This document shows, piece after piece, positions 62,826 to 64,000 of a stretch of DNA of 64,000 bases (within the stretch, counting starts at the first letter, position 1; each line of letters opens with the position of its first letter). The notes below the pieces were generated by a model. It saw only the letters and a program-made list of their open reading frames with translations. It made no database searches and had not been told where the DNA came from. Origin of the DNA: Myxocyprinus asiaticus. Taxonomy: Eukaryota; Chordata; Actinopteri; Cypriniformes; Catostomidae. The stretch is from contig NC_059373.1 in assembly GCF_019703515.2 (NCBI RefSeq), positions 13,427,281 through 13,491,280 of the forward strand, in the 5' to 3' direction. The position numbers were made by a program, and so were the translations under genes.

Positions 62826-64000
62826 ATTAACATTTTTTATTGATTCAACCATTAAATATAAATAGCAGAACACACATATACAGAATCAATATCCAACCCC
62901 CACTATCCAACCCCCCAATCCCCCACCCGACCCCCAACAACACTCCAGTGGTCACACAACCATAGGCACACAACAAAAATAAACAAATAAAATTAAAAAA
63001 ATAAAATAAAACTAATCACACACATAAAACCCCTACACCTCTCTCTCCACTGTCCCTCCCCGAGAGCCCTCCAAAAAAGACAGATATCTGCCCCACTTCT
63101 TCACAAACATGTCTAAACTCCCCAGGGGGGGTATCTTCTGGATACCCCCCCCCCAACCCCAAGAGCTGCCACTCTGGCCATCTCTGAACACCACTCCTGA
63201 AACGGGGGCGCTCCAGCCGACTTCCAACTCCTCAAAGTGATCTGTCTGGCGATCATAATACTAGTTAGGACCCAGTTTTTCATGTGCTTGTTCACCAAAT
63301 TAATGACTGCCTCATCTCCTAAGATACAGAGTCTGGGGCAAAATAAAATCTGAGAGGCCAAAACCTCGCACATAAAACTCTGAATCCTCATCCAAAATTC
63401 TTGCATCTTAACACATCCCCAAAAGACATGGGTTGTGTCTCCATCTTCTGATTGACATCGCCAGCAGGTGGGTGTGTCTTTAAGACCAAGCCTATGCAAT
63501 CTAGAGGGGGTCCAATCTTAAATTGACCTTAAATTGCATGAGGTGAACCCTTGCGTCTCTAGATGCAAATTTGACGTTTTTTAGAATCCCAGCCCACTCT
63601 CCCTCCTCCAATACCAAATTTAGATCTTTCTCCCAAAATCTCTTTAGAGAAGTTGAAGTTCCGTCCCCCAGACTCTGAATTAGTAGGGAGTAATACACCG
63701 ATGCTTCATGACCTTTTCCAAAAGCAGTAATCACCACTCACAGAGTATCTGCCGCTTTAGGGGTGTGTAAACCACTCCCAAAAACAGTACAGAGCAGGTG
63801 GCGCAGCTGTAAATACTTATAAATACCAGAAAGTTGAACCAAATTTTGAAAGGATCTCAACACTCCATTCTCATATAGGTCACCGAGTGTAGTAACCTCC
63901 CTCCCAATCCACTCTGACCAGCAAAAAGGGGACTTGTTGATGCATAATTTGGGGTTCAGCCATATGCTCGAGGCAACATTTAAAAAAATGTCCGAATTAA
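62826..64000 (-). mobile_element. L1/Tx1-like LINE, 3' part (continues beyond window)
   Basis: On the minus strand the ORF2 C-terminal part reads NPKLCINKSPFCWSEWIGRE, then VTTLGDLYENGVL, LRHLLCTVFGSG and ADTL, an in-frame TGA, VVITAFGKGHEASVYY, and finally the Cys-rich RLGLKDTPTCWRCQSEDGD, THVFWGCVKMQEFW motif and KKWGRYLSFLEGSRGG. The 3' UTR ends GAATCAATAAAAAATG near 62845. The stop and a frameshift near 63500 make it inactive. The 5' end lies outside. Confidence 0.85.

Overview
The window is vertebrate nuclear DNA, almost certainly from a teleost and probably a cyprinid. It has split genes with GT-AG introns and dense small inverted-repeat transposons: TTAA-flanked 'Angel-like' foldback MITEs, hAT-type elements and Tc1/mariner relics. 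It also carries tRNA-derived SINEs, non-LTR LINE tails and simple repeats. There is no bacterial operon, CRISPR array or phage gene.

Three protein-coding genes are recognisable, in the order and orientation known for human 7p15-p14: jazf1 (minus strand), creb5 (plus) and tril (minus). jazf1 runs from its first coding exon near 26.5 kb back to its stop at 316. It has five coding exons that join without a frame break into 233 residues, and a 22.5-kb first intron packed with transposons. creb5 runs head-to-head with it, from a GC-rich promoter and non-coding first exon near 36.1 kb to a stop at 50,896. Its eleven coding exons join into 461 residues: an N-terminal zinc finger, TPTP activation motif, Gln/His-rich linker and C-terminal bZIP. 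tril is a single-exon gene (53,054-55,390, 778 aa) for a leucine-rich-repeat, fibronectin-III, single-pass membrane protein, and it converges on creb5.

Layout: 1-4.0 kb, jazf1 coding exons 5 to 2; 4.0-26.5 kb, jazf1 intron 1, with a 4.5-kb long-inverted-repeat element and a nested hAT/Tc1 block; 26.6-36 kb, the divergent jazf1/creb5 intergenic region, holding a decayed Ty3/gypsy element; 36-52.2 kb, creb5; 52.7-55.4 kb, tril; 55.4-64 kb, gene-free DNA with a deleted Tc1 element, nested LINE/MITE DNA and the 3' end of an L1/Tx1-like LINE at the right edge.

Functional links: JAZF1 and CREB5 are nuclear transcription factors and TRIL is a TLR co-receptor-like surface protein. Nothing in the sequence indicates that they form one pathway; the link is conserved synteny and possibly shared regulation. 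I did not find an undescribed enzymatic or defence system. The most interesting observations are a chimeric creb5 exon made by a small tandem duplication, a trio of intronic MITEs carrying six POU octamer motifs, a CRE overlapping an E-box in the creb5 promoter, and several cleanly readable nested transposon insertions.
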